Source of the DNA: Actinomycetota bacterium | Lineage (GTDB): Bacteria > Actinomycetota > Acidimicrobiia > IMCC26256 > JAENVU01 | Assembly (NCBI GenBank): GCA_016870395.1 | Contig: VGBT01000002.1 | Location: 1-64,000, forward strand | Direction: 5' to 3' | DNA: 64,000 nucleotides | Shown here: in pieces, positions 1-8,988 of the stretch | Layout of the letters: each line of letters begins with the position of its first letter | Position numbering within the stretch: the stretch's first letter is position 1 | Made by a program: the position numbers and the translations under genes | Notes under the pieces: generated by a model | What the model saw: only the letters and a program-made list of their open reading frames with translations | Databases searched by the model: none | Told to the model about the DNA's origin: nothing

Positions 1-1084
1 CCACCACGGGCGGCGCCGCCGCGGCCCGGACCAGGCGGTCGCTGAGCGCCGGCACGTCGCCGGCCGGGAACAGGAGCGGCTCGCACTCCGGCGCGACCAG
101 CTCCGGGATGCCGCCGCTGCGGGCCCCGACCACGGCGATGCCCCGGGCCCGGGCCTCGTTGACCACGAGCGGGGCCGGGTCCGGCCATTCCGACGGCACG
201 ACCACCACGTCCACCTCCGCGAGCAGCGCTTCCTTCTCGGCACCGTCTACCCACCCGCGGTACTCGGCATTCGCCGTGCTGCGCACGTCACGTTCGAGGG
301 GTCCCCTCCCGGCGACGAGGAGCCGGGCACCGGCGTCGCCGGCCGGGAACGACCGGGCAAACGCGGCGAGGAGGGTGACGACGCCCTTGTCGGCGGCGAG
401 CCGGCCCAGGTACCCGAAGGTGACCGGCGCACCGGGCGCGCGGCGCTGTCGCGCCGCGGCGACGACCTCGACCGGGTTGTAGAGCACCCGGAGCCGATCC
501 CGCGCCCACGGGAGCCGCTCGTGCGCGAGCGCGACCGCCTTCGACACCGCGAGCAGCACGTCGGGTGCCGCGCGGCGGACCGAGGCGTTGCGGACCCCGG
601 AGACGAGCGCGCAGCCGGTGCAGAGCGCGTCGCACGGCGTGCCGTCGCGCCGGACGAGGGAGTTGCGCTGGCACAGGAGCCAGTAGTCGTGGATCGTGTG
701 GACGTGCGCGTAGCCCCGACGCGCCGGATGGGTGAGCGCGACGGTGGAGAGCCCCTGCACGGCGTGCGAGTGCACGACGTCGGGACGGAGCTCGGCGAAC
801 GCGTAGTCCAGCGCGCGCGCCGTCGCCCTCCGGTGCAGGTCGGCGGCATGGAACAGGGCGCGGCGCGGCGCGGGCTCCGTGGGGGCGTCGCGGATCGGGT
901 ACGGGAAGGCCGGGACGGTCGCGACGACGCGCGGATCGAGCGCGGTGCCTGCCGGAGGCGCGAGCGTGACCACACCGACCTCGTGACCGGCAGCCTCGAG
1001 CCGATCGGCGAGCGCGCCCGCCATCCGCTCCGCGCCGCCGAGGATCTCAGGGGGCCACAGGTTGGAGACCATCAGCACGCGCAT
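1..1084 (-). CDS. GT4-family glycosyltransferase (3' end outside window)
   Basis: This gene reads off the left edge of the window, so the C-terminus is missing; about 361 codons are visible. The N-terminus MRVLMVSNLWPPEILGGAERMA is the Rossmann strand and glycine-rich loop typical of GT4 retaining glycosyltransferases. Later segments include VTFGYLGRLAADKG (start of the second Rossmann domain) and a region ending in NEARARGIAVVGARSGGIPELV, which is the usual nucleotide-sugar-binding stretch. It is probably cytoplasmic and adds a sugar to a lipid-linked glycan. The reading frame has few rare codons, whereas the other frames here are Arg/Pro-rich shadows. It diverges from the next GT4 gene across 23 bases. 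Donor and acceptor cannot be read from sequence. Confidence 0.9.
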   Translation of the reverse strand, partial: MRVLMVSNLWPPEILGGAERMAGALADRLEAAGHEVGVVTLAPPAGTALDPRVVATVPAFPYPIRDAPTEPAPRRALFHAADLHRRATARALDYAFAELRPDVVHSHAVQGLSTVALTHPARRGYAHVHTIHDYWLLCQRNSLVRRDGTPCDALCTGCALVSGVRNASVRRAAPDVLLAVSKAVALAHERLPWARDRLRVLYNPVEVVAAARQRRAPGAPVTFGYLGRLAADKGVVTLLAAFARSFPAGDAGARLLVAGRGPLERDVRSTANAEYRGWVDGAEKEALLAEVDVVVVPSEWPDPAPLVVNEARARGIAVVGARSGGIPELVAPECEPLLFPAGDVPALSDRLVRAAAAPPVV

Positions 1085-1093
1085 GGGCAGGCT

Positions 1094-1099
1094 TAGGCT
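1094..1099 (+). promoter_or_regulatory. Candidate -10 box of a leaderless gene
   Basis: TAGGCT lies 8 nt before the GTG at 1108, so transcription would start at or next to the start codon. The arrangement recurs before at least a dozen genes here. No convincing -35 is seen. Confidence 0.5.
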
Positions 1100-1107
1100 A
1101 CCCGGCG

Positions 1108-2190
1108 GTGCGAATCGGGCTGCTCGCCGACTCCGTCGACCGCCCCGGCGGGATCGGCCGGTACACCCGTGAGCTGCTGGGCGCGCTGGCCCGCCGCGGC
1201 GACGTTCGCCTCGCCGTGGCCGCGCCCGCCGCGGCCGCCGGGATCGTGGCCCGCCTCGGCGGGGATGCGCTCGACGCGCACGTCACCATGCCGGCGTCGC
1301 AGCTCACCAGCGGCCTCTGGGCCCGCCGATCGAGTGGCCGGGCGCTGCAGGCCGCCGGCGCCGAGCTCGTGCACGGGACCAAGCACCTCGTTCCCCGCGG
1401 CCCGGTCCCGACGGTGCTCACCGTGCACGACGTGCTCACCATCACCCGCGCCCGTGACAACGCACTGGTGAAGCGGCTCGTCCTGCCGACCCAGTACCGC
1501 CACTCGCTCACCGACGCGAGCAGGCTCGTGGCGGTGAGCCGCGCTACCCGCGACCGGCTCGAGCGCCTGGACGCGAGCTGGGCCGCCAAGACCGTGGTCG
1601 TCCCGTCGGGGGTCAGCCGTGACCTCTTCGACGCCGCGCCGACACCGCTCCCTGGCGTCTCCGACTTCGCGCTCGCCGTCGGCGACGTGATCCCGCGCAA
1701 GAACCTCGACGTGGTCCTCGACGTATGGCCCACGATCGCAGCCGGCGGCGGTCCGCACCTCGTGGTGATCGGGCAGCCCGGCCCGCACGGCGAGCCGATC
1801 GCGGCCCGGATTGGCGAGCTCGTGGCCGCCGGAACGGCCACATGGGTGCAGGACGCCGACGACGCGCGGCTGCGGTGGTGCTACGAGCACGCCCGCGTGG
1901 TGCTGCTTCCCAGCCTCGAGGAGGGGTTCGGCCTCCCGCTGGTGGAGGCGCGGGCCTTCGGCGCACCGGTGCTCGCGAGCCGCGACCCTGCCCTCGTGGA
2001 GGTCGCGGCCGGCGATCCCGGTGTGACCCACCTCGACGCGCACGACCGGCGCGCGTGGCGCGAGGCCGTGCTCGCGACCACGCCGCGCCTGCCGGCACCC
2101 GTCGTCGGCCCGCCACCCGCGATGCGCACCTGGGAGGAGCACGCCGAGGGTGTCGTCGCGGTCTACCGCGAGCTGCTCGCGAGGGCCTGA
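1108..2190 (+). CDS. GT4-family glycosyltransferase
   Basis: A 360-residue protein with the two-Rossmann GT-B layout of GT4 enzymes. It begins MRIGLLADSVDRPGGIGRYT (glycine-rich loop for the acceptor domain). It continues with FALAVGDVIPRKNLDVVLDVW at the second-domain entry and LPSLEEGFGLPLVEARAFG, the E-x7-E donor-binding region. The GTG start is preferred because a TAGGCT box sits 8 nt upstream and the protein begins directly with the first beta strand. It transfers a sugar, probably onto a lipid-linked oligosaccharide at the cytoplasmic membrane. It converges on the Wzy-like gene with a 13-nt gap. The substrate is unknown. Confidence 0.92.
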   Translation: MRIGLLADSVDRPGGIGRYTRELLGALARRGDVRLAVAAPAAAAGIVARLGGDALDAHVTMPASQLTSGLWARRSSGRALQAAGAELVHGTKHLVPRGPVPTVLTVHDVLTITRARDNALVKRLVLPTQYRHSLTDASRLVAVSRATRDRLERLDASWAAKTVVVPSGVSRDLFDAAPTPLPGVSDFALAVGDVIPRKNLDVVLDVWPTIAAGGGPHLVVIGQPGPHGEPIAARIGELVAAGTATWVQDADDARLRWCYEHARVVLLPSLEEGFGLPLVEARAFGAPVLASRDPALVEVAAGDPGVTHLDAHDRRAWREAVLATTPRLPAPVVGPPPAMRTWEEHAEGVVAVYRELLARA

Positions 2191-2203
2191 GCGCCTGGCG
2201 CGG

Positions 2204-3613
2204 TCAGGACACCGGGATGCCGGTGGGACCCGTGACCGCGGGCCGGTCCGGGAGCCGCGGCGCGACCGTCGCGATCACCCCGGTCATCACCCAGAAGAGC
2301 TGGATCTCGGGCACCATCTCGAAGTAGGTCGCGACGGTGCTCGCGGCCATCACCGCGAGGAGCAGGGCCGAGAATCCGGCGGCCAGGTGACGATCGGGAT
2401 CGACGGTTCGCCGCTCCACGTCGCGCGTGTACAGGAACATCGTGATCAGCATCACGACGAACAGCCACAGACCCAGCACCCCGAGCTCGAACGCGACCTT
2501 CAGATACGAGTTGTCGGGCTGGAACGCGAGGTCCTCGTCCTCGTTCAACAGCTCGGCCGCCTTCTCGGCCGCGGCGCCCGTGGTGCCGATCCCGCTCCCG
2601 AGCGGGTTGTCGGCGAGCAGCTCGAACCGCTGGTCCCACGACGTGGTGCGCGCGGTGAGGCTCTCCCGGTGGGTGAACGCGCGCGTGAAGGACGTCCCCG
2701 TCGGGATGAACAGCATCGCGACGAGGACGAGCGGTATCCCGTACACGAGGATCTTGTAGCGGTGGAACGCGAGGTAGAGCAGCCCGATCGCGAGGCCCAG
2801 GAACGCGGCGCGCACGTAGGTCAACACCAGAGCAGCAGCGAACAGCGGCGTCGCGAGGAAGAAGACCTTGCTCCGGAGGCGCTTCGGATCGGAGAGCGCG
2901 AAGGGCAGCACGAGCAGCACGATGACCATCAGGAACAGCGCGAACGGGAAGGGCTGGTTGAACGTGGAGAAGGAGCGGAGCCGGAAGCCCTCCGTGAACC
3001 GGATCGTCTCGTCGTACTCGTAGCCGAGCTCGTGCAGGGAGGCATGCCCGACGATCTGCTGCCAGACGCCGACGAGCGAGGTGACGATGCCGACGGCGAG
3101 CAGCACGGTGACGAGCTGGTCGCGCTCCTTGCGTGAGAAGGGGCAGCGCCAGATCACGACCGCGATCAAGGCGTCGAAGTAGGAGATCCGGAGTCCGACG
3201 ACCGCGGTCGTACCCCCGACGAAGATCGCGGAGAGCAGCCCGAGCGCGAGCAGCGCGACGAACGCCGACACCCAGGACGGGACCCGACGGTGCTCGGAGG
3301 CGCGGGCCTCCGCGGGACACACGAACGTGAGCACGAGGAGCACGACGATGAACGCCTGCTTCCAGCCGTCGATCACCCCGGGCAGCGTGCCGAGCGCCCG
3401 CAGGCCGTCGAAGGGGACGAGCGCGACGAACACGAGGACGCCGCGCTGGGGCCGCTGCGCGACCGCGACGAGCAAGGGGACGAGGACCGCCAGGAGCAGC
3501 ACCCACAGGGTCCACCCGAGCACCATCGCGACCCCGGCGGCGACCACCACGACGGCGAACAGGGTCGGCTTCAGGAGGCGGTGGCGCTGCGTCGTCTCGA
3601 CGAGCCAGGCCAT
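2204..3613 (-). CDS. O-antigen ligase/polymerase (Wzy/WaaL-like) membrane protein
   Basis: A 469-residue polytopic membrane protein with about ten or more hydrophobic segments, starting MAWLVETTQRHRLLKPTLFAV. The segment around FELLADNPLGSGIGTTGAAAE followed by DNSYLKVAFELGVLGL matches the Wzy_C/O-antigen-ligase signature (NPLxGxGxG ... HNxYL-like, here DNSYL). Proteins of this family polymerise or ligate undecaprenyl-linked glycan units on the outer face of the membrane. The neighbouring flippase and Wzz/kinase genes fit a Wzy-dependent pathway. The ATG is 6 nt after a TAGCCT box. Polymerase versus ligase cannot be decided from sequence. Confidence 0.85.
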   Translation of the reverse strand: MAWLVETTQRHRLLKPTLFAVVVVAAGVAMVLGWTLWVLLLAVLVPLLVAVAQRPQRGVLVFVALVPFDGLRALGTLPGVIDGWKQAFIVVLLVLTFVCPAEARASEHRRVPSWVSAFVALLALGLLSAIFVGGTTAVVGLRISYFDALIAVVIWRCPFSRKERDQLVTVLLAVGIVTSLVGVWQQIVGHASLHELGYEYDETIRFTEGFRLRSFSTFNQPFPFALFLMVIVLLVLPFALSDPKRLRSKVFFLATPLFAAALVLTYVRAAFLGLAIGLLYLAFHRYKILVYGIPLVLVAMLFIPTGTSFTRAFTHRESLTARTTSWDQRFELLADNPLGSGIGTTGAAAEKAAELLNEDEDLAFQPDNSYLKVAFELGVLGLWLFVVMLITMFLYTRDVERRTVDPDRHLAAGFSALLLAVMAASTVATYFEMVPEIQLFWVMTGVIATVAPRLPDRPAVTGPTGIPVS

Positions 3614-3619
3614 CGGACC

Positions 3620-3625
3620 AGGCTA
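3620..3625 (-). promoter_or_regulatory. Candidate -10 box of a leaderless gene
   Basis: On the minus strand TAGCCT lies 6 nt before the ATG at 3613, giving the same geometry as the other start-proximal TANNNT boxes. Confidence 0.45.
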
Positions 3626-3638
3626 ACGGGCGCCGGCC

Positions 3639-4415
3639 TCAGGTCGCGCCCGTGAGCTTCACGTACTGGCGATACGAGAGGCGGCGGATGCGCTCGATCG
3701 GGTACAGGAGATCGTCGATCCAGCCCAACTGGCGCTCGCCGTGACCGCGAAGCAGGTATCCGGAGGCCATGCGCGCGAGGTACAGCGTCGGGTACTCGAC
3801 CTCGATGGTGAAGCGCCGCGCCAGCAGCCCGAGCTCGCGCGGCTCGAGGGGGAACTCCTCGTCGTCGCTGTTCCTGGGGATCCCGAAGCGCCCGACCAGG
3901 TGCCGCCGGCACCAGACCAGCGCCTTGCTCATGGCGTTGTTCTCGTAGAAAAACCCGCGCCCGCCGGGTGCCATGGCAGCCGCGAGCACGTCGACGAACG
4001 CGTCGAACGGCTCCAGGTGGTGCAGGATCATCGAGCCGAACACCGCGTCGAAGGGCCCGAGTTCCGCGACGTCGAATGCGCTGGCACGGATGGCGACCAC
4101 GTCGTCGATCCCCGCCTCGGCACACGAAGCGGTCAGCGACGCGATCGCGACCTTGCTCACGTCGATCGCGGTCACCTGCGCACCGCGTGCCGCGAAGTAC
4201 AGGGAGTACTCACCGTTGCCGCAGCCGAGGTCGAGGAGCCGGGCACCGCGCAAGTCGCCGAAGTGGCGCAGCCCGGCAACGCCGACCTCGTCATCGTCGG
4301 GAACCACGGTCGGCCCCTGCGTGGCGTGGACACGATCCCAGTGCGCGCCGATGTCGACCACCGGCCGATCCTCAGTTCGCAGCCTCGCCGGTGAACTTTC
4401 CGCGGGCTCGTGCAT
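3639..4415 (-). CDS. Class I SAM-dependent methyltransferase
   Basis: A 258-residue class I methyltransferase. Motif I is LLDLGCGNGEYSLYFA, followed by the acidic strand-2 end VTAIDVSKVAIA and motif IV-like FDAVFGSMILHHLEPFDAF. The reading frame stays open further upstream, but the ATG at 4415 is preferred: the minus strand carries GAAGGCGATGGG just before it, a usable ribosome-binding site, and extra upstream residues would run into the divergent promoter. It probably methylates a small molecule or a sugar in the glycan pathway. It diverges from the Wzz/BY-kinase gene, with 60 bases between the two starts. The acceptor is unknown. Confidence 0.85.
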   Translation of the reverse strand: MHEPAESSPARLRTEDRPVVDIGAHWDRVHATQGPTVVPDDDEVGVAGLRHFGDLRGARLLDLGCGNGEYSLYFAARGAQVTAIDVSKVAIASLTASCAEAGIDDVVAIRASAFDVAELGPFDAVFGSMILHHLEPFDAFVDVLAAAMAPGGRGFFYENNAMSKALVWCRRHLVGRFGIPRNSDDEEFPLEPRELGLLARRFTIEVEYPTLYLARMASGYLLRGHGERQLGWIDDLLYPIERIRRLSYRQYVKLTGAT

Positions 4416-4460
4416 CCCATCGCCTTCGCCGTCATGCGGCGTGGGCGCCGCGTCATCCCG

Positions 4461-4466
4461 TACACT
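4461..4466 (+). promoter_or_regulatory. Candidate -10 box of a leaderless gene
   Basis: TACACT lies 9 nt before the ATG at 4476. The same hexamer and spacing occur before the gene at 10425. Confidence 0.5.
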
Positions 4467-4475
4467 TGCCAGACC

Positions 4476-5903
4476 ATGGATCTTGCCGAACATTTCCGCG
4501 TCATCGCTCAGAACTGGGTGCGGATCGTCGTCATCTCGTTCGTCGTCGCGATCGTAGTGTTCGGCGCCAGCAGCCTGCGAGCCAACAAGTACCAGGCCAA
4601 GGAGACACTGGCCGTCCAGCCGGGCGAAGTCGTGGGGGGCCAGACCGAGGGTCAGGCCGCGTCGTTCCTCGCCCAGACCTATGCCAAGTACGCGGAGGTG
4701 CCCAGCGTGGTGCGCGCCGCGATCAGGGACTCCGGCCTCGACCTCTCCGTGACCCAGGCCACCGATCGGATCTCGGCGAAGGCCAGCGGCGAGCTCGGCT
4801 TCCTCGACGTCAAGGTCACGGGGCCGACCAAGGAAGACGCGGAACGGCTGACCAGCGCCGTCGCCGAGGCGGTCAAGGGCGTTGTCCGGACCCAGCAGGC
4901 CGCCCAGCGGTTCAGCGACCTGCTCCCGCTCCAGACGGAGCGCCAGCAGCTCACGGCGCAGCTCAACTCGCTCCCGGAGGACTCCCCCGAGCGACTCTCG
5001 ATCGGCGCCCAGCTCAGCGCGCTCAACGACGCCGAGGGCCAGATCCAGATCCGCCCGAGCAACCAGCTCAACTCGCTCTCGAGTGCGATCGCCAAGGACG
5101 ACCCGGTCTCACCGAAGCCCCTCCGCGACGCGATCCTCGCGTTCTTGGTGTCGTTGGTGGTGGTCGGCGAGCTCACCGTGCTCGTCCACTACGCCGGTGA
5201 CCGCTTCTCCCGTTCGGAGGACACCGGCGACGTCAGCCGCCTCACCGGGCTGCCCGTGCTCGCGAAGATCCCCCGCGGCAGCGGGATCGAGGTGGTCGAG
5301 AGCTTCCGGGTGCTGCGCACGAACCTGATGGTGCTCGAGGGCGCGGGCAAGCCGCGCACCGTCGCGATCGTGAGCGCCAACCAGGCCGCGGGCAAGACCT
5401 TCACCGCGACCAACCTGTCGGAGTCGGCGGCCAACCTCGACGAGAAGGTCGTGCTCATCGATGCCGACCTGCGCAAGCCGGCGATCCACGAGCGCCTCGG
5501 CGTGCCCCGCGCGCCCGGGCTCTCCACCGTGCTCCAGGGCGGAGACCTGACGGCCGCCCTCCAGAAGATCCCGGATTCCCCCTGGCTGCGGGTGCTGCCG
5601 AGCGGCGAGCCGGTCCACGACGCATCGGGCATGCTCGGCGCGCGGGCGTTCCGCCACGTGCTCGAGGCGCTGCGTGCGGTTCGGCTGGTGTTGGTGGACA
5701 CCCCGCCCGCCGCGCTGTTTGCCGACGCGATGGCCATCGCGTCGCAGTGCGATGCCACGATCTTCGTGCTCGATGTGAAGACCAGCCGCCGCCGGCAGGT
5801 CCGCCAGACCCTCGAGGCGCTCGAACGGGCCGGCGCGAACCTCATCGGCGTGGTAATCAACCGGACCACCGCCCCCAGGCGCGCCGCGTACTACGAGTCC
5901 TAG
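4476..5903 (+). CDS. Wzz chain-length determinant fused to BY-type tyrosine kinase
   Basis: A 475-residue protein. The N-terminal Wzz domain has a first membrane helix (about residues 14-34), a periplasmic or extracellular coil, and a second helix near 210-235 (FLVSLVVVGELTVLV). The C-terminal half is a P-loop kinase of the BY-kinase family: Walker A-like NQAAGKTF near residue 306, A' VVLIDADLRKP near 328, and Walker B LVLVDTPP near 407. The Walker A lacks the usual GEGKS/T form. The C-terminus ends AAYYES, a very short tyrosine cluster. Such proteins set polysaccharide chain length through autophosphorylation-dependent oligomer cycling. The start is the ATG 9 nt after TACACT. The stop overlaps the converging flippase stop by 4 bases (CTAG). 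Confidence 0.9.
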   Translation: MDLAEHFRVIAQNWVRIVVISFVVAIVVFGASSLRANKYQAKETLAVQPGEVVGGQTEGQAASFLAQTYAKYAEVPSVVRAAIRDSGLDLSVTQATDRISAKASGELGFLDVKVTGPTKEDAERLTSAVAEAVKGVVRTQQAAQRFSDLLPLQTERQQLTAQLNSLPEDSPERLSIGAQLSALNDAEGQIQIRPSNQLNSLSSAIAKDDPVSPKPLRDAILAFLVSLVVVGELTVLVHYAGDRFSRSEDTGDVSRLTGLPVLAKIPRGSGIEVVESFRVLRTNLMVLEGAGKPRTVAIVSANQAAGKTFTATNLSESAANLDEKVVLIDADLRKPAIHERLGVPRAPGLSTVLQGGDLTAALQKIPDSPWLRVLPSGEPVHDASGMLGARAFRHVLEALRAVRLVLVDTPPAALFADAMAIASQCDATIFVLDVKTSRRRQVRQTLEALERAGANLIGVVINRTTAPRRAAYYES

Positions 5904-7396
5904 CCAGGCGAGCTGTCACCGGGCGAGGGACGGTAGATCTCCTCCTCCACCACCGTTTCGAGCGCGACGTAGCCGTGCAGGTCGTCGCGAGGCGCGCCCG
6001 CCAGGGCGCGCAGCCCGCCGGGGCCGTTCACCGCGAGCACGTGGACGGCGGCCAGGTAGGTCGAGGCCGCCACCGCGGCCGCGACGTACCAGGGGATGAC
6101 CAGGAACAGCGCCCAGCCGACGCCCGCGGCAAGCACCCCCGCGAGCGCGCACTTCGCCATCGCGACGACCGGGAACGGCCGGATCCCGGGGATGCGGGCC
6201 ACGCCGAGGCCCAGGACCACGAGCACCATCGACTCGGTCACGACCGTCGCCCAGCCCGAGCCCAGGTACGAGTACTCGGGGATCAGCGCCACGTTGAGCC
6301 CGACGTTGAGCGCAACCCCGGCGAGCATCGCGATCGGATAGAGCCGGTTGCGGCCCACCGCCACGAGCGTCGAGAACGCGAGCAACGTGAAGAAGTGCAG
6401 TGACTGGCCGACCACGAGAAGCCTCGCCGCGTCGGCCGCGACCTCGTAGCGCTCGCCGTACAGGATCGACACCAACGGCTCGGCGAACACGAGGAAGCCC
6501 GCGCACGCGCCCATCGCGGCCACCGTCAACAGGATGAGCGCGTGGCGGAAGGTGCCGCGAAAGCGGGCCGGGTCGTGAGGCCACGCGGCGATCATCATCG
6601 TCAGCGCGGGGATCGCGACCGCCAGCGGCACGGCGCCGAGGAGATCGGAGAACTTGTACGCGACCCCGTAGATCGCGACCGCTCGATCGGTGTCGAGCAT
6701 CGACAGCATCACGATGTCGATGCGGAAGTAGACGGTGTCGAGCGCGGCTCCGAGCGCCAGTGGCGCGGCCTCCCGCATCCACACCCACCACTGAGCGGCA
6801 TCGAAGCCGAGCTGGAGTCGGACACTCCGCCGGGCGACGACGAACACCCACAGCAGCACCGCGACCCCGTTGGCGACAACCACCCCGGAGAACCAGAGGA
6901 TCGACGCGACGCCGCTGGCCGCGATCGCGACGGTCATCCCGAACTGGATCACCTGGCCGAACACGTTGCCCGCCGCCAGCGGCCGCAGCCACAGGCGCGC
7001 CTCGAAGAGGAGGACGATGCCGAACGCGACCGAGAGGACGATGAGGTTGAGCCCCGCGACGGCGGTGCCGACCACCACGTCGGAGGGGTAGCCGACGACA
7101 AGCACCCAGGCCATCGCGATCACGTACGAGACCAACCCGATCACGAGGCGGAGGCCGACGTACGAGCCGACGATGCGGCCGGCCTCGTCGTGCTCCGCGC
7201 TTATCACGTCCCGTAGGACGATGCGGCTGAGGCGGAGGTCGGCGACAAACCCCACGATGCCGAGCACCGCGAAGATCGTGGTCAGCCGGCCGAACTGGTC
7301 GAGAGTGAGCTGGCGGACGACGATGATCGAGCCGACCCACGCGAGCGCGGCGACGACGTAGCGGCCGACCACGAGCACCCCGGCACCGCCGAGCAT
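5900..7396 (-). CDS. Polysaccharide flippase (Wzx/MOP-family exporter)
   Basis: A 498-residue membrane protein with about 12-14 predicted helices, typical for the MOP superfamily. Its N-terminus, with VVRQLTLDQFGRLTTIFAVLG, is characteristic of polysaccharide transporters (the LGxxxYGxxxxxxA-like first loop). A second recurring feature is LSMLDTDRAVAIYGVAYKF in the central half. These proteins flip undecaprenyl-pyrophosphate-linked repeat units from the cytoplasmic to the outer leaflet. It follows the GT2-methyltransferase gene by 32 nt in the same direction, so the two probably form a transcription unit. It ends against the Wzz/BY-kinase gene. Confidence 0.88.
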   Translation of the reverse strand: MLGGAGVLVVGRYVVAALAWVGSIIVVRQLTLDQFGRLTTIFAVLGIVGFVADLRLSRIVLRDVISAEHDEAGRIVGSYVGLRLVIGLVSYVIAMAWVLVVGYPSDVVVGTAVAGLNLIVLSVAFGIVLLFEARLWLRPLAAGNVFGQVIQFGMTVAIAASGVASILWFSGVVVANGVAVLLWVFVVARRSVRLQLGFDAAQWWVWMREAAPLALGAALDTVYFRIDIVMLSMLDTDRAVAIYGVAYKFSDLLGAVPLAVAIPALTMMIAAWPHDPARFRGTFRHALILLTVAAMGACAGFLVFAEPLVSILYGERYEVAADAARLLVVGQSLHFFTLLAFSTLVAVGRNRLYPIAMLAGVALNVGLNVALIPEYSYLGSGWATVVTESMVLVVLGLGVARIPGIRPFPVVAMAKCALAGVLAAGVGWALFLVIPWYVAAAVAASTYLAAVHVLAVNGPGGLRALAGAPRDDLHGYVALETVVEEEIYRPSPGDSSPG

Positions 7397-7428
7397 GGAG
7401 CCCGCGGCCCGGGGAGTGCGACCCCGAC

Positions 7429-8940
7429 TCAGCTCGGCGTCAGAGATGACACGCCTTCCGGCGACACATCGACGTCGTCGTCACAGTCGTTCCGACGCTC
7501 GCCGACGCACAGCAGCGACTGCCCGAACCGAAGCGTGCGGTCCTGTTCGAGGCGGCGCAGCCAGGGCACGACGAGACGGTCGTAGACCTGGGCGGCGCCG
7601 GACTGCGTGGGGACCTGGCCGAGCTGGCGCGCGAACAGCCACCAGGCCAGCGCACCGACCGTGTTGACGTAGCGAGCCTCCACGATGCGGTACCCGGCAC
7701 GGTCGAACGCGCTGACGAGCTGCGAGCGCCGGTACCGGCGCAGGTGGCCGATCCGCCGGTCGAAGTCCGAGTAGAGGCCCTCGAACGCGGGGACGAAGAC
7801 GCAGAGCCGACCGCCCGGCTCGAGCAGGCTGCGAACCTCGGCGAGCGCTCGCTCGTCGTCGTCGATGTGCTCCAGCACGTTGACGAGGATCACGGTGCTG
7901 TACTGATGGCCTTCGCCGAGGTCGGCGACGTCGGCGTGGCGGACCTGCACGTTCGGGTAGGCACTGAAGCGCTCCTCGAGCTCCTCGACGCAGCGCTTCG
8001 AGAGGTCGGTCGCGGTCACGATCCGCCCGTTGCGCTGGAGGCGCTCGGTGAGCTCACCGTGGCCGGCCCCGATCTCGAGCAGCTCGGCGCCGAGGTGGGG
8101 CTCGACCATCGAAGCGATCCAGTCGGAGTAGTTGTCGGCGCCTTCGAGTGAGGCGAGCACGTCGGTGAGCGCGACGTCAGCGGCGTCGAAGTCGGCCGGG
8201 GTCAGCGTGCGGTCGGGCGCGCGATCGAGCCGTGCACGCATGCCGCTCCAGGCCTTCGAGTAGCGCGCGATTCCGTAGACCGCGCGAATCCCGTCGCGCC
8301 ACCCGATCTTCTTGCCCTGGTCGTAGGTGCGGCCCGCGTAGGAGATCCCGACCTCGTAGACCCTCCAGCCTGCGGCCGCGATCTTGGCGGTGATCTCCGG
8401 CTCGATGCCGAAGCGGTCCTCCTCGAGCTCGAGCGACTGGATCACCTCGCGACGGAACGCCTTGTAGCAGGTCTCCATGTCGGAGAGGTTGAGGTTGGTG
8501 AACATGTTCGACGCCGTCGTTAGGACCTTGTTGCCCACCGAGTGCCAGTAGTACAGGACGCGGTGCGGTCGACCGGAGAGGAAGCGGGACCCGTAGACCA
8601 CATCGGCCTCGCCCGCGATGAGGGGTCCCAGGACCTCTCTGTACTCGGTGGGGTCGTACTCGAGGTCGGCGTCCTGGACGATCACGTACTCGGACGTGGC
8701 CTCGGCGAAGCCGCGGCGTAGCGCCGCGCCCTTGCCCAGGTTGATCGGCTGCACTAAGCAGCGCACGCGCTCGTCCTTGACCCGCCCGATGCACTCGAGC
8801 GTCGCATCGGTGGAGCCGTCGTCGACGACGACGACCTCACGCACGTAAGGGGAGTCGAGGACCCGCGTGAGGACGACTTCGACAGTCTGCTCCTCGTTGT
8901 AGCAGGGCACCACCACGCTGAGGCAGGGTTGCTCGGTCAT
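7429..8940 (-). CDS. Bifunctional GT2 glycosyltransferase / class I methyltransferase
   Basis: A 503-residue two-domain protein. Residues 1-about 240 are a GT2 domain close to polyprenyl-phosphate mannosyl- or glucosyltransferases: LSVVVPCYNEEQTV at the N-terminus, DDGSTD at 40-45, and QDADLEYDPTEY at 89-100, which holds the DxD metal-binding pair. Residues from about 265 on are a class I SAM methyltransferase with motif I LLEIGAGHGE (287-296) and an acidic TDLSKR strand end. The linker is short and rich in Asp/Ala. The fusion suggests that a sugar or lipid carrier is glycosylated and methylated in succession; this is inference. It lies upstream of the flippase in the same orientation. The start is the first ATG before the GT2 strand. 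Confidence 0.9.
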   Translation of the reverse strand: MTEQPCLSVVVPCYNEEQTVEVVLTRVLDSPYVREVVVVDDGSTDATLECIGRVKDERVRCLVQPINLGKGAALRRGFAEATSEYVIVQDADLEYDPTEYREVLGPLIAGEADVVYGSRFLSGRPHRVLYYWHSVGNKVLTTASNMFTNLNLSDMETCYKAFRREVIQSLELEEDRFGIEPEITAKIAAAGWRVYEVGISYAGRTYDQGKKIGWRDGIRAVYGIARYSKAWSGMRARLDRAPDRTLTPADFDAADVALTDVLASLEGADNYSDWIASMVEPHLGAELLEIGAGHGELTERLQRNGRIVTATDLSKRCVEELEERFSAYPNVQVRHADVADLGEGHQYSTVILVNVLEHIDDDERALAEVRSLLEPGGRLCVFVPAFEGLYSDFDRRIGHLRRYRRSQLVSAFDRAGYRIVEARYVNTVGALAWWLFARQLGQVPTQSGAAQVYDRLVVPWLRRLEQDRTLRFGQSLLCVGERRNDCDDDVDVSPEGVSSLTPS

Positions 8941-8988
8941 CCCCCAAGTCTTCCATCCCGCGCGGCCGGAGATCCGGATCTGGCCGGA

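Noticed and set aside
1093-2142. A 349-codon frame opposite the second GT4 gene
   Set aside because: The opposite strand has a complete GT4 enzyme with a promoter box; this frame shows no recognisable domain.
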